A stretch of DNA of 49,402 nucleotides, from the NCBI RefSeq assembly GCF_001046895.1, contig NZ_CAQI01000031.1, positions 1 to 49,402 on the forward strand, given 5' to 3'. Positions 37,195 through 45,969 of this stretch are shown here, one piece after another (position 1 is the first letter of the stretch; each line of letters starts with the position of its first letter). The translations under genes were made by a program, and so were the position numbers. Below the pieces are notes generated by a model, which did no database searches, had not been told where the DNA came from, and was given only the letters and a program-made list of their open reading frames with translations. This stretch comes from Pseudarthrobacter siccitolerans. Lineage in GTDB: Bacteria; Actinomycetota; Actinomycetes; Actinomycetales; Micrococcaceae.

Positions 37195-38272
37195 GGTTCT
37201 GCCCTCGCTGATAGATAACGCCCCGCTGTGCCGGTAAGACCAGGGATGACGGAGCCGGGTTTCCTGCCGCGTCTGCCAAGCCGGCAGGAACGCTGATCCG
37301 GCGCCTGCGGCGGCCGTCTTTGTTGAAGTTCACAGCGGCCCATCCGTCGCTGAATTCGCGGTACCAGACGTGGTGCCGGCCTTTCGGTTTTCCCTGCGGG
37401 CTGCCCAGCGCCCAGTCAAGTTCCGGGATGTGTTGGGTGCGGCTGTAATCGTCGTGTGCTGTAGCCGAGAAGGAACCCCGGCCGGCCCCGAAGATCCAGA
37501 ACGCTGCCAGGCCGTAGGTGAAATTGGGGTGGTTGTCGTCGCCGTCGGTCGGCACACGCAGTATCGACAGGCCAGGGCCCTCCGCCTGCGGAAGCTGTGC
37601 TTCGGCTGTGTGCGGGTCAAAAAGGTTTGCCGGTCCGTAGCCGAGCCAAACCTCTTCGAATCCTCCCCCGTAGGCGGCATGGGAGGCCCATCGCCCCGGC
37701 AACCGACGTGATTCGGCAATGTTGGGTACGAGGAGTTTGCCGACGCCGTTCAAGCCCGAGCCGGCTGCATGAACCAGAAGATCCAGCCCGTCGCGGAGAT
37801 CAGCCATCGATGCGGCGTCCCGGATCGGCAGGTTCAGCTGGTAGTAGTCTTCGAAAACATCGTTATCAGCCATCACGCCGTCGAAAGGCGAACCGGACAG
37901 TTCCGCGGTGACATTCTGGACCCAGCGTGTACGGTATTCGGGATCCCGGACGTTCATCTGCCAGTGCCCGCCGTATCCATTCCACTCGATACGTGAACCG
38001 TCCAGACGCGTTGCGAACCATTGCCCGCCGGCGTCTTCCGCCTCCGCATAGGAGACCCCGGAGCTGAAAGTGGGTCCTGGTTCGTAATCCCGGGTTGAGG
38101 ACAGGCATTTGTAGCAAAGGACGGTCATGTCCGGGCGGAGCCGCTTGAGCTCGGTTGCCGCTTCCAGCTCCCAGGGCTGCAAAATCGCAGCCCTGTAGTG
38201 GTTGGCAGCGAAGGCTAACTGATCTGAAGTTACCGGATCGCCGTAACGGATCCAGGCGCCAACTCCGCTCAC
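37190..38272 (-). CDS. Putative glycoside hydrolase (GHL15-like barrel)
   Basis: A 360-residue protein without an obvious signal peptide. It looks like a TIM-barrel glycosidase: AANHYRAAILQPWEL, MTVLCYKCLSS, NGYGGHWQMNVRDPEYRTRW, then FDGVMADNDVFEDYY with the likely catalytic acids, and YGLAAFWIFGAGRGSFSA. The pattern resembles putative hydrolase families such as GHL15; the C-terminal ~60 residues form a small beta domain. It overlaps the PelF-like gene by 4 bases (ATGA) and galE by 5. In Pel loci a glycosidase trims the polymer, so this may play the PelA-like role, which is inference. Confidence 0.72.
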   Translation of the reverse strand: MSGVGAWIRYGDPVTSDQLAFAANHYRAAILQPWELEAATELKRLRPDMTVLCYKCLSSTRDYEPGPTFSSGVSYAEAEDAGGQWFATRLDGSRIEWNGYGGHWQMNVRDPEYRTRWVQNVTAELSGSPFDGVMADNDVFEDYYQLNLPIRDAASMADLRDGLDLLVHAAGSGLNGVGKLLVPNIAESRRLPGRWASHAAYGGGFEEVWLGYGPANLFDPHTAEAQLPQAEGPGLSILRVPTDGDDNHPNFTYGLAAFWIFGAGRGSFSATAHDDYSRTQHIPELDWALGSPQGKPKGRHHVWYREFSDGWAAVNFNKDGRRRRRISVPAGLADAAGNPAPSSLVLPAQRGVIYQRGQNH

Positions 38273-40026
38273 AGATCTGCCGGTTCCAGTACTGGCAAGA
38301 GGACCGTGGCGGTTTCCTCGATCACCGGAAGGTCGCCCAGAGCCCGGTAGATCTGGTTGTACGAGGACATGACTTCGTGCATCTGGAAGAGTTCCTGGAC
38401 GCGGGTGCGTGCGTTGGCCGCGTACCCGGCGTAGGCATCAAGGTTGCCAATCACAGCCTGGATGCCATCCGCCATTTGATGTACATCGCCGGGGGTGACC
38501 GTTTCCCCGCAGGGACCTATGGCGCGCCCGTCAGCTGTGATGAGGTCATCGGCGATCTGCTGGGCGACGCCCCCGACGTCGGAGCCCACAGTGGGGATGC
38601 CGGCGGCCATCGCTTCGAGGATGACGATGGGCTGGCCTTCGTTGTAGCTCGGAAGGACCAGGAGGTCGAACTGGTCAAGCATGTCCCGCACGTTGACCGT
38701 CCCGTGGATCGTAACGTGGTCCTGGAGGCCGAGGGCATCAATCTTCGCCAGGCAGGCTTCGTAGTATTCGGGGACATGCTCTGTGGGGCCAAGGACGTCC
38801 AGATGCAGGTTGGGGTACCCGCGGTCCCGCAGAATCTCCAGGCTCGACAACAGATCCAGGAGCCCCTTGATGGGTACCACCCGTGCGATGTAGACAAGGT
38901 GCCAGACGTAGTCTGCGCCTTCCTCCTCCATTGTCGCCAGCGCCTGCCGGCGGGCGCGATACTTGTCGTCGAATTCCGCGATCACCATGCCGTTGGGCAC
39001 CACCACCGATTTGTCGATGTCAGATCCCAGGCGGGCCGCTTCCGTGATGGCACTGGGATAGAGATACGTGATCAGCCGTGCACTGGGGTAGCAGAAACGG
39101 CCCATTTCCGTCCACCACGCCATCCAGGCGCGCTCTTCGGCAGTCACATCGAAGGTACGGTAATCGTCCTCCGTGATGGACAAGGCCATGTTGCGGTCCA
39201 GCAGGGTATTGACCGTGTCGCGGACGTATAGGTTGTGCTCGGTCAGCAGGAACGAGGTGTTATGGTCCCGCGCCGCCGCTGCTCCGAGCAGTGACGCGTA
39301 GCCGGTGGTGTGGGCGTGGTAGACCCTGGCCCGTGGCATGGTTTCACCGAGCACGGCAAACGCCAGTGAGAAGAAGTTGCGCAGTGTCCAGAACGAGTTC
39401 GCCAGGGACAGGTTCAGCTGCGGCATGCGGTCCTGCAGGGTTTGCATGAATTCCCGCGAGCCGAGCACGGCCCACAGGGGGTAGCTGCGGGTGCGCTCGT
39501 TCAGGCCTTCGTCGATCAGTTGCCAGAGGTCCTCAACTTCGCCGTGTTCGGACAGTGCGTAGAGGGCGTCGAACAGGCGGTGCGAGAGTTCCTCACGCTG
39601 CTGGCCGGTCATGCCCAGGTCTTTGGCTGTCACGGAAAGGAAGTTGTGGCGGTGCTCTTCCATGCTGAGGAACACGGTGCGGACCCAGCGCACATTAGGG
39701 GGCATTCCATACAGGTCTGTCATTGGCGACTCTGAGTCCCAGGTGATGTGGATGATGCCGTAGCTCAGATCGGGGTTGTGGGTCACGATGTCGTGCACCA
39801 CTGCGGAGACCCCTCCCTTGAGGTACGGGTAGGTGGACTCCATCACGATGGCCACATCGACGTCTTCATACACAGGCTTAGCCGGGGCTTCCAGAGCGGA
39901 GGGCCGCAGTGGCAGCACATCCTTGCGTTGTGTGGTCCAGTGCTTCACAGTCGAGTACAAGATGTTCCCCTTAGTCATTTTGAGCATTTGGTCATAGCGA
40001 TTGGCGGGGCGAAGAGTCTTCGCCAT
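38269..40026 (-). CDS. pelF: PelF-like glycosyltransferase (GT4)
   Basis: A 585-residue cytosolic GT-B enzyme. The start VDVAIVMESTYPYLKGGVSA matches the PelF N-terminus (ExTYPYxxGGVS); further on are LLTEHNLYVRDTVNTLL, LVYIARVVPIKGLLDLL (donor domain) and LPSYNEGQPIVILEAMAAGI with the NEGQPxxxxEAMAxGxP motif. PelF uses UDP-sugars to build the cationic GalNAc/GlcNAc-type Pel polymer. Compared with Pseudomonas PelF (~500 residues) it has about 50 extra N-terminal residues. I choose ATG 40026, 17 bases after the PelG-like stop; the frame is open to 40317 but lies inside that gene. The stop overlaps the hydrolase start. Confidence 0.85.
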   Translation of the reverse strand: MAKTLRPANRYDQMLKMTKGNILYSTVKHWTTQRKDVLPLRPSALEAPAKPVYEDVDVAIVMESTYPYLKGGVSAVVHDIVTHNPDLSYGIIHITWDSESPMTDLYGMPPNVRWVRTVFLSMEEHRHNFLSVTAKDLGMTGQQREELSHRLFDALYALSEHGEVEDLWQLIDEGLNERTRSYPLWAVLGSREFMQTLQDRMPQLNLSLANSFWTLRNFFSLAFAVLGETMPRARVYHAHTTGYASLLGAAAARDHNTSFLLTEHNLYVRDTVNTLLDRNMALSITEDDYRTFDVTAEERAWMAWWTEMGRFCYPSARLITYLYPSAITEAARLGSDIDKSVVVPNGMVIAEFDDKYRARRQALATMEEEGADYVWHLVYIARVVPIKGLLDLLSSLEILRDRGYPNLHLDVLGPTEHVPEYYEACLAKIDALGLQDHVTIHGTVNVRDMLDQFDLLVLPSYNEGQPIVILEAMAAGIPTVGSDVGGVAQQIADDLITADGRAIGPCGETVTPGDVHQMADGIQAVIGNLDAYAGYAANARTRVQELFQMHEVMSSYNQIYRALGDLPVIEETATVLLPVLEPADL

Positions 40027-40043
40027 GTCTTGCGTGCGGCGGG

Positions 40044-41498
40044 CTACCAGGTGGTGGCGTGGCGCCAGAAGAGTGTGTATTCCGGTTGGCTCCAGTGGTG
40101 CTTGTAGAGCATCCAGGCGATGCCGATGAGGACGAGGTCCACGGCGCCCAACAGCACGTAACTTCCGGCCGCGCCGGTGAGGGGGCCGAACAGTCCCCCG
40201 GCAGCAAAAGCCAGGATGCAGACTGTGAGGTGCACTGCTCCAAGAATCTGTGGCGTGGTCTTCTCGCCGATGAAATCCAGTTCGTAGCTCAGCAGCGTGA
40301 GGATCATGAATCCCCACGATGCTGTGGCAGCTGCCACCGCCAGGAGCGTGTGCAACGGATCCACGCCGGCCATGACCAGGGACACTGAAAGTGTCAGCAG
40401 AGCCGCTATGGCGCCAGTGAGCACCACTGATCGGTCGACAACACGGGTGAGACGCCTGGAGCTGCCCCGAAGGGAGCTGATAGGGGCTTCGGCGATGTCC
40501 CGGTGCAGGCCGTGCAGCTCCCTGTCCACGCCAGGGGCCAGGTGGACGAAGTAGAAATTGTAGGCAACAACGGCCGGCAGCATGGCAGCGAATACAGCAA
40601 CGACCTGGAAGTCACCCCGGGTCACCAGGAACAAGGCGAACTTGTCAGCCCAGAGGACTGCGCCCATGAGGAGCCCCCGGACCAGGTCGAGGCCGAAGAC
40701 CCGCATGCTAAGGCGCCGGGCAAAACCCAGGTAACGAAGGCCCGAACGCATGGCCAGGAGTTGTGTGGCCGTACCGACGAGGGGCGGAAGCCACCACACG
40801 GTAGGAGCAACGAAAAGCGCGGCAGCGTACCCCGACCAGGCGATGGCCCACAGTCCGCGGCGGTTTGCCACATTGGCCAGGACGAGTGACTGGACAAAGA
40901 GCAGATGAAGAATGCAGAGGACTGCGTAATCGAGCATTACTGTCGCAGACCACCCCGTCGCCAGCCACATGGGCACAGCAAACACGGCAATCAGGGGCAG
41001 GGACTGCACAAAGATCATGGGCCAGAACTGGCAGAACCTTCGCGTGATCTCGTCGAGATTCCGATCGGCCATGAGATCTCCGAGTACCCGGTAGATGGGC
41101 AGGCATGCCGCTTGCGCCATCCAGGGCACGGTGATGGAGGACGCCAGTACCACTAGTGTCAGCGGCACCCCATCAATATCGACGGCAGCCATTGAAGGGC
41201 TGACCAACGGGTACACGACGTTCAGCAGGAGTACGGGGGAGAGGTACAGCAGGAGCGCGGCCCCCAACCGTTCAGGTGCAGACGTATCGCCCCCGCGGTC
41301 CGGCCCGGCAATACCCGGCTTGATGATCAGTGCGAGGGCCAGCAGGAAGGGCAGTGCAGCCGCGGCGAGAACAGGAAGGTTTGCGCCGCCGTTGGGAAAG
41401 AGTTGAACGGCAAGAGGCACAAGAGCCGACAACACTAGTCCTACGACAATGACCATGGACATCTGACGGGTGTACGAATCTTGCAACAAAGACTTCAA
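40044..41498 (-). CDS. pelG: PelG-like polytopic membrane protein
   Basis: A 484-residue protein with about 12 hydrophobic segments (VIVVGLVLSALVPLAVQLF, VLAAAALPFLLALALI, ALLLYLSPVLLLNVVYPLV and others), the topology of PelG, a MOP-type transporter/synthase partner. VLWADKFALFLV resembles the charged segment conserved in this fold. PelF and PelG are always paired in Pel loci, and it lies directly ahead of the PelF-like gene, so PelG is the best call although sequence similarity is hard to judge by eye. The start is TTG 41498; GAGGAAAG lies somewhat far upstream, so an internal ATG is possible. Confidence 0.72.
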   Translation of the reverse strand: MKSLLQDSYTRQMSMVIVVGLVLSALVPLAVQLFPNGGANLPVLAAAALPFLLALALIIKPGIAGPDRGGDTSAPERLGAALLLYLSPVLLLNVVYPLVSPSMAAVDIDGVPLTLVVLASSITVPWMAQAACLPIYRVLGDLMADRNLDEITRRFCQFWPMIFVQSLPLIAVFAVPMWLATGWSATVMLDYAVLCILHLLFVQSLVLANVANRRGLWAIAWSGYAAALFVAPTVWWLPPLVGTATQLLAMRSGLRYLGFARRLSMRVFGLDLVRGLLMGAVLWADKFALFLVTRGDFQVVAVFAAMLPAVVAYNFYFVHLAPGVDRELHGLHRDIAEAPISSLRGSSRRLTRVVDRSVVLTGAIAALLTLSVSLVMAGVDPLHTLLAVAAATASWGFMILTLLSYELDFIGEKTTPQILGAVHLTVCILAFAAGGLFGPLTGAAGSYVLLGAVDLVLIGIAWMLYKHHWSQPEYTLFWRHATTW

Positions 41499-42333
41499 GA
41501 GATGTGGTTCTTTCCTCTAAGACAAGCTGTGGCGGTGGGCTGGCAGGGCTGGGAACCCTCAGCTGAACCACGGATCGGTCTGCCTGCGGGCATGGAAACG
41601 CCCACCGGTCTCTCTTCAGTGATTGAGACGCGGCAGGCGCTGGTCGTGTAAATCGAATTGGACGGACATCAGAGGCGGACAAGGTAGAGGAGTCGAGTCC
41701 GGACTAGGAACCCGGCCCGACTCAGGAGCCTAGCTTTCGCCATCGACTCCGGTTGGTGCCGGCCCCGCGAAGAAAGCCGAAACCATCAAAACTAATTACA
41801 TGTAAGGCAAGGAGAGGACGCACGAGTAGTGAGTACCTTATTTTTCCCAAGGGCGGTACTTGCTTTACTCCAGGACCTGGCTGGTCCCCAGATACGGCCT
41901 TATCAGAGCGGGATGCGAGGTTGGAAAGAATCGTTCAAACTTCGCGCCATTTTCCAGTCACCGAACAGCGATAAATCCAGCTAATCAGCGAATTCTCAGA
42001 ATTTTCTTGGCTCTTCATCAAGACTTGGTCAAATCCGGCGCTTCTTCTCAGGATTTCCTCAGGATGATGGAGTCTTGGAACCTAAGGACGGATCATCGCA
42101 GGTCAGATGCGTTCACGTGCTCATGGTGCGGGCAGGAGAGATTGGTGAGGGTAGTACATAAAAGGCCAGGAAGGAGAATTCAGTTTGGCGATTCGGTGTG
42201 ACCGACATCTCCCCGTTATGAAATTGTGGTGGGGCCGAAAATTGCATCAGGGTCCTCTAATCACTGCGTTCGGCGATGGATCGGACAATGAAAAGCAGCC
42301 GTCGCAGAGTTGCGGGTGTTGCCAATGTGAAAA
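41499..42333. other. Long divergent intergenic region before the Pel-like operon and galU
   Basis: About 835 bases separate the minus-strand Pel-like operon from the galU promoter. Frames up to about 110 codons occur on the plus strand, but they overlap and carry no motifs. It must hold the Pel-like operon promoter; its size leaves room for a long leader or a small RNA, but no specific structure was recognised. Confidence 0.4.
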
Positions 42334-42362
42334 TTGTCATCTTGGTTTTTCTTCGTTAAATT
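42334..42362 (+). promoter_or_regulatory. Predicted sigma-70-type promoter of galU
   Basis: A -35 box TTGTCA (42334-42339) lies 17 bases before TAAATT (42357-42362), or 16 bases before TTAAAT. A start of transcription near 42369 would give a leader of about 27 bases beginning at the hairpin described next. Confidence 0.55.
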
Positions 42363-42369
42363 GTCAGGC

Positions 42370-42389
42370 CCCTACATTCTTTTGTAGGG
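42370..42389 (+). promoter_or_regulatory. Hairpin covering the galU ribosome binding site
   Basis: A perfect 7-base stem, CCCTACA (42370-42376) with TGTAGGG (42383-42389), closes a loop of 6 bases. The right arm contains the AGGG that serves as Shine-Dalgarno for ATG 42397. It sits at the predicted 5' end of the mRNA, so it may reduce translation or protect the transcript. Confidence 0.6.
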
Positions 42390-42396
42390 TGCACCA

Positions 42397-43287
42397 ATGA
42401 CTATGGGGAAAACTGTTACCAAAGCCGTCATTCCTGCTGCCGGATTGGGAACTCGCTTCCTGCCCGCCACCAAGGCAATGCCGAAGGAAATGTTGCCGGT
42501 GGTTGACCGACCGGCCATCCAGTACGTAGTGGAGGAGGCCGTGAAGTCGGGCCTCAACGACGTCCTGATGATCACGGGGCGCAGCAAGCGCGCGCTTGAG
42601 GACCACTTCGATCGTGCTCCCGGCCTGGAACGCGTGCTGGAGGAGAAGGGCGACAAGGGCCGCCTGGAGTCCATCCGTTACGCCTCCGAGCTCGGTCCCA
42701 TCCACTACGTCCGCCAGGGCGAGGCCAAAGGCCTGGGGCACGCAGTGCTCTGTGCCAAGCAGCACGTGGGGGAAGAGCCCTTCGCGGTGCTGCTGGGCGA
42801 CGACCTCATTGACGAGGCCGAGTCCCTGCTGACCACCATGATCGAGGTGCAGCAGAAAACGGGAGGGTCTGTCATAGCGCTCATCGAGGTCGACCCCTCC
42901 CAGATCAGCGCCTACGGCTGCGCTGACATCACCGCGGTTGAGGGTGAAGACTACGTCCGCGTCAACAGCCTGGTCGAAAAGCCGTCCGTGGCGGATGCAC
43001 CGTCCAACCTTGCCGTGATCGGCCGGTACGTGCTGCACCCGTCCGTCTTCGGCGTTTTGGAAAACACGGAGCCGGGCCGGGGCAATGAAATCCAGCTGAC
43101 AGACGCGCTGCAAACGCTGGCGGCCGACGAGGGCGAAGGCTCCGGCGTATACGGAGTGGTATTCAAAGGCCGTCGCTTCGACACCGGCGACAAGCTGAGC
43201 TACCTCAAGGCGGTCATCACTTTGGCGTCCGAGCGGGTGGAGTTCGGCGAGGACCTGAAGGCATGGATCAAAGATTTCATCAACTGA
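42397..43287 (+). CDS. galU: UTP-glucose-1-phosphate uridylyltransferase
   Basis: GalU makes UDP-glucose from UTP and glucose-1-phosphate, feeding GalE and glycan synthesis. The 296-residue product has the signature KAVIPAAGLGTRFLPATKA, then KEMLPVVDRPAIQYVVEEAV, AKGLGHAVLCA, FAVLLGDDLI, LVEKP and GRRFDTGDKLSYLKA, the full set for the bacterial enzyme. ATG 42397 is the first start after the hairpin; a second ATG three codons on is possible. It lies alone, divergent from the Pel-like operon that its product would supply. Confidence 0.97.
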   Translation: MTMGKTVTKAVIPAAGLGTRFLPATKAMPKEMLPVVDRPAIQYVVEEAVKSGLNDVLMITGRSKRALEDHFDRAPGLERVLEEKGDKGRLESIRYASELGPIHYVRQGEAKGLGHAVLCAKQHVGEEPFAVLLGDDLIDEAESLLTTMIEVQQKTGGSVIALIEVDPSQISAYGCADITAVEGEDYVRVNSLVEKPSVADAPSNLAVIGRYVLHPSVFGVLENTEPGRGNEIQLTDALQTLAADEGEGSGVYGVVFKGRRFDTGDKLSYLKAVITLASERVEFGEDLKAWIKDFIN

Positions 43288-43463
43288 GACTTCTAAAGCC
43301 GCGACCATCCACAGCACGCGCCGCGCCGAATGCGCAAGGAAGAGTGTGCAGCTGGTCCCGGCTTTTTGCCAACTCGGCTGCTCCTGCCAGCGGCCACACG
43401 CGGGTGGTAGACGCAGATTGAATCAGAGCCATAGCCGGGGCTCGATGATATAGGGGGAAAGCG

Positions 43464-44300
43464 ATGGGGGCGCGCGGCGTGGCGGTGGTGATCGAAGACA
43501 ACGATGATGTGCGGGCGGCGCTGGCGGAGGTCTTCCGGCAGTCTGGCTTTGCCGTGCACCCAGCGTCATCGGGGTCTGAGGGCCTTGCCAGGGTGGTCGA
43601 GCACACACCTGACATTGTGACGATTGACATCGGCCTGCCCGACTTTGACGGGCTTGAAGCCTCCCGGCGCATCAGGACGTTCAGTGACGCTTACGTGATC
43701 ATAATCAGCGGCCGGACAGATGAAGCGGATGCGCTCATGGGGTTTGAAGCGGGAGCTGACGACTACCTCACCAAACCCTTCCGCTCCCGGGAACTGAAAG
43801 CCCGCATAAAAGCGATGTTCCGCAGACCGAGACGCATCGACCGTGGATTCGGTGAACATCCTTCCCCTGTTCTCCATGGACGCGGTCACGCAACGCATGA
43901 TCGCGAAGATGCAGACATGTTGACCGCCCCTCGCGTGGCGGTTGATGCGCATGCGTTGCCTGCCGTGCAAGCCGACGGCTCCGCGTTCGCACATAAAGGA
44001 CTGACCCTTCACGAGGGCACGCGACAAGCTGCGATTGATGGTGTTCCCGTCGGCCTGACGCGTAGTCAGTTCGACATCCTCCTGGTCCTGATGGAGAGCG
44101 GACGGACGATCCAGACCAAGGCTGATCTGGTGCGACGGCTGCGCAATGAGCCGTACAACACAGGCTCCTTTGTCAGCGCTAAGGAAGAGCGGGCTATGGA
44201 GGTACACATCAGCAATCTCCGCAAGCGACTCGGCGAAAACCCCAGACGACCCCGTTGGGTGGAGACAGTACATGGCGTCGGATACCGCATGACTCCCTAG
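43464..44300 (+). CDS. OmpR-type response regulator with long linker (orphan)
   Basis: A 278-residue regulator. The receiver domain (about 1-120) has VVIEDNDDV acids, the phospho-accepting Asp55 in VTIDIGLPDFDG, a Ser in IIISGRTDE and Lys in YLTKPF. A linker of about 60 residues rich in His, Asp and Ala, longer than usual, joins it to a C-terminal winged helix (VGLTRSQFDILLVLMESG, AMEVHISNLRKRLGENPRRP, ETVHGVGYRM). ATG 43464 follows GGGGGAAA. No histidine kinase gene is nearby. It converges on the BTAD regulator gene. Control of the adjacent glycan operons is plausible but unproven. Confidence 0.92.
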   Translation: MGARGVAVVIEDNDDVRAALAEVFRQSGFAVHPASSGSEGLARVVEHTPDIVTIDIGLPDFDGLEASRRIRTFSDAYVIIISGRTDEADALMGFEAGADDYLTKPFRSRELKARIKAMFRRPRRIDRGFGEHPSPVLHGRGHATHDREDADMLTAPRVAVDAHALPAVQADGSAFAHKGLTLHEGTRQAAIDGVPVGLTRSQFDILLVLMESGRTIQTKADLVRRLRNEPYNTGSFVSAKEERAMEVHISNLRKRLGENPRRPRWVETVHGVGYRMTP

Positions 44301-44375
44301 TTACATTCGGCGAAAGTGGCTCAGACTACCGCGGTCCGTCCCGCATCTGCCGATTCTTCCTGTGGCCGCGCGACT

Positions 44376-45095
44376 TTACGTTCTGTTCGAATTGATGCGC
44401 TCTGCAACTCTCGCGAGGTGCTCCGATGGTTCTATGCCCAACTCGACGCCCAAGTGGGTCCGGAAAGCCTGGAAAGTGCGCAAAGCACGAGCTCGGTTTC
44501 CGGACTTCAGCTCAGCGTTGATGAGCAGCGCAACGGCGCTTTCATTCAACGGCTCCAGCTCGAGGGCGCCCTCGGCCGCCTCGACGGCTTTGTGAACGTT
44601 CCCCTCGTCAATCCAGCGGCGAGCCAGCGTAAGGAATGCCCGCAGACGAAGGTTCCGCAGCCGCTGCTGCTCCAGGAACACCCAGTCGTCGTACCAGCCC
44701 GGCAACAGCTCTCCGCAGTTCAGGCACGCCAAGCAAGTATCGTCCGATAACTCCGAACCGAACTCGCCGAGACGCCTGACTTTACTGACCACATCGTGCA
44801 AATCAACGCTGACGTGATCTGACAGAGACAGCACTTGGCCGTCGTTTACCAGCAGCCCCGGAACTTGGCTGGATGTTAAGTAGACCGACGTTCGCAGGCT
44901 TTCCATAGCGCGTGCTTCTGGTCTGTCCGGCCATAACAGGCCGCTATAGTAGCGACGGGGCCGGGGGCCATTGATAGCCAACGCAGCTATCAGGCGTTGC
45001 TGCCGCGATGCGACGCGGATTTCGGTTCTGTCCTGCCACAACTGGAAGCATCGAAAAAGGTTCAGCTTAAACTGGGTGTCATTGTCCTGCGCCAT
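44376..45095 (-). CDS. Short SARP/BTAD-type transcriptional regulator
   Basis: A 239-residue protein. The N-terminus (FKLNLFRCFQLWQDRTEIRV, then QRLIAALAINGP and LLWPDRPEARAMESLRTSVY) is an OmpR-like winged helix of the SARP/AfsR type; the C-terminal half is a bacterial transcriptional activator domain of helical repeats (WIDEGNVHKAVEAAEGALEL, LINAELKSGNRARALRTFQA, LGVELGIEPSEH). No NTPase domain follows, so it is a short stand-alone form. I choose ATG 45095 with GGGGGAC just before it; the frame is open to a GTG at 45122. It is divergent from the small protein gene and synthase operon to the right and may control them, which is inference. Confidence 0.88.
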   Translation of the reverse strand: MAQDNDTQFKLNLFRCFQLWQDRTEIRVASRQQRLIAALAINGPRPRRYYSGLLWPDRPEARAMESLRTSVYLTSSQVPGLLVNDGQVLSLSDHVSVDLHDVVSKVRRLGEFGSELSDDTCLACLNCGELLPGWYDDWVFLEQQRLRNLRLRAFLTLARRWIDEGNVHKAVEAAEGALELEPLNESAVALLINAELKSGNRARALRTFQAFRTHLGVELGIEPSEHLARVAERINSNRT

Positions 45096-45484
45096 TCCGT
45101 CCCCCAATAAGGGCTTGTCCACGGGGTCATAAGAAGTCCGCGTGAGTCCGCGTTCCCTGCGGCTCCCCCAGTTGACGCCGGCGCTGGTGAGCTTTTTCTC
45201 AACCCATCAGTCTTGCGCACTCGTACTGCCGTCGTTGGCAGTCAAAGCGACGCTTCTAGTCCGTCCTTCTGCTCTTTGCTGACAAAGTACCTCATAAGCA
45301 AACTGATGGAAATGGTGCCCTTTGACATTTCTGAAACCGTGGAAAGGGTTACAACTCCTGTTACGCGGGTGTGGCAGGGGAGCCAGCATCTTCAGGTTCA
45401 CGCGATTAGACTTGATGTGAGGGGTTCTTAACCGACACGGGGACTTTGAAACAGTGCTCGTACTTTCGACGAGCAGGAGCGGCT
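45096..45484. other. Divergent region between BTAD regulator and synthase-side genes
   Basis: About 390 bases holding promoters for both directions. Short overlapping frames are present on both strands without motifs. No clear operator repeats were found. Confidence 0.4.
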
Positions 45485-45718
45485 TTGACGGACGAATCAG
45501 CTTCTGAGGCGTCAAACGGCGACCTGGTTTCCAGAAGCCTAGGCACTCTGGTAATCAATGTGTGGCGTGAAGCCGAGCACCCGATGCCGCTCCGTGCCCG
45601 CCTTTCCTCCCGAACTGAGGATGACTCCGAGGCGACAACGAGCTATGCCTCTGACCTGGACACCGTCCTTGCGCAAGTGACCGATTGGTACCAGGGACTG
45701 GCCGAGGCGCAGGAGTAG
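45485..45718 (+). CDS. Small acidic hypothetical protein (77 aa)
   Basis: TTG 45485, with CAGGAGC 5 bases upstream, opens a 77-residue frame to TAG 45718. The product is acidic, with SLGTLVINVWREAEHPMPLR, then ARLSSRTEDD and LDTVLAQVTDWYQGLAEA. It resembles small soluble proteins found beside regulators in actinobacteria, but I do not recognise the family. An in-frame TTG at 45446 is an alternative start. Confidence 0.55.
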   Translation: MTDESASEASNGDLVSRSLGTLVINVWREAEHPMPLRARLSSRTEDDSEATTSYASDLDTVLAQVTDWYQGLAEAQE

Positions 45719-45969
45719 TAACACGTAGCCCTGAGCTTTCCCTGCAGATTGCCCTGCCTGTTTTAGGACGCTCCAGCCGGTTAGAACTCCAGCCGGCGAT
45801 CACGCCTCAGTCACGCATGGGTCACGCCACCGGAACTTAGCTGTACAAATCTCAAGCCGTTGGTGATTTGGAGGCAGACCGTGTTCCTTTTTCTTCTTTT
45901 CAGAGGGCCAGCCGGAGCAGTGGGGTCCGCCGTCCCCGCCCGCGAAGCAGTGGCGGAGGTGTGAACCGG

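Noticed and set aside
42364..43317. 317-codon minus-strand open frame opposite galU
   Set aside because: GalU motifs on the plus strand are complete; the antisense product has no domain or ribosome binding site.
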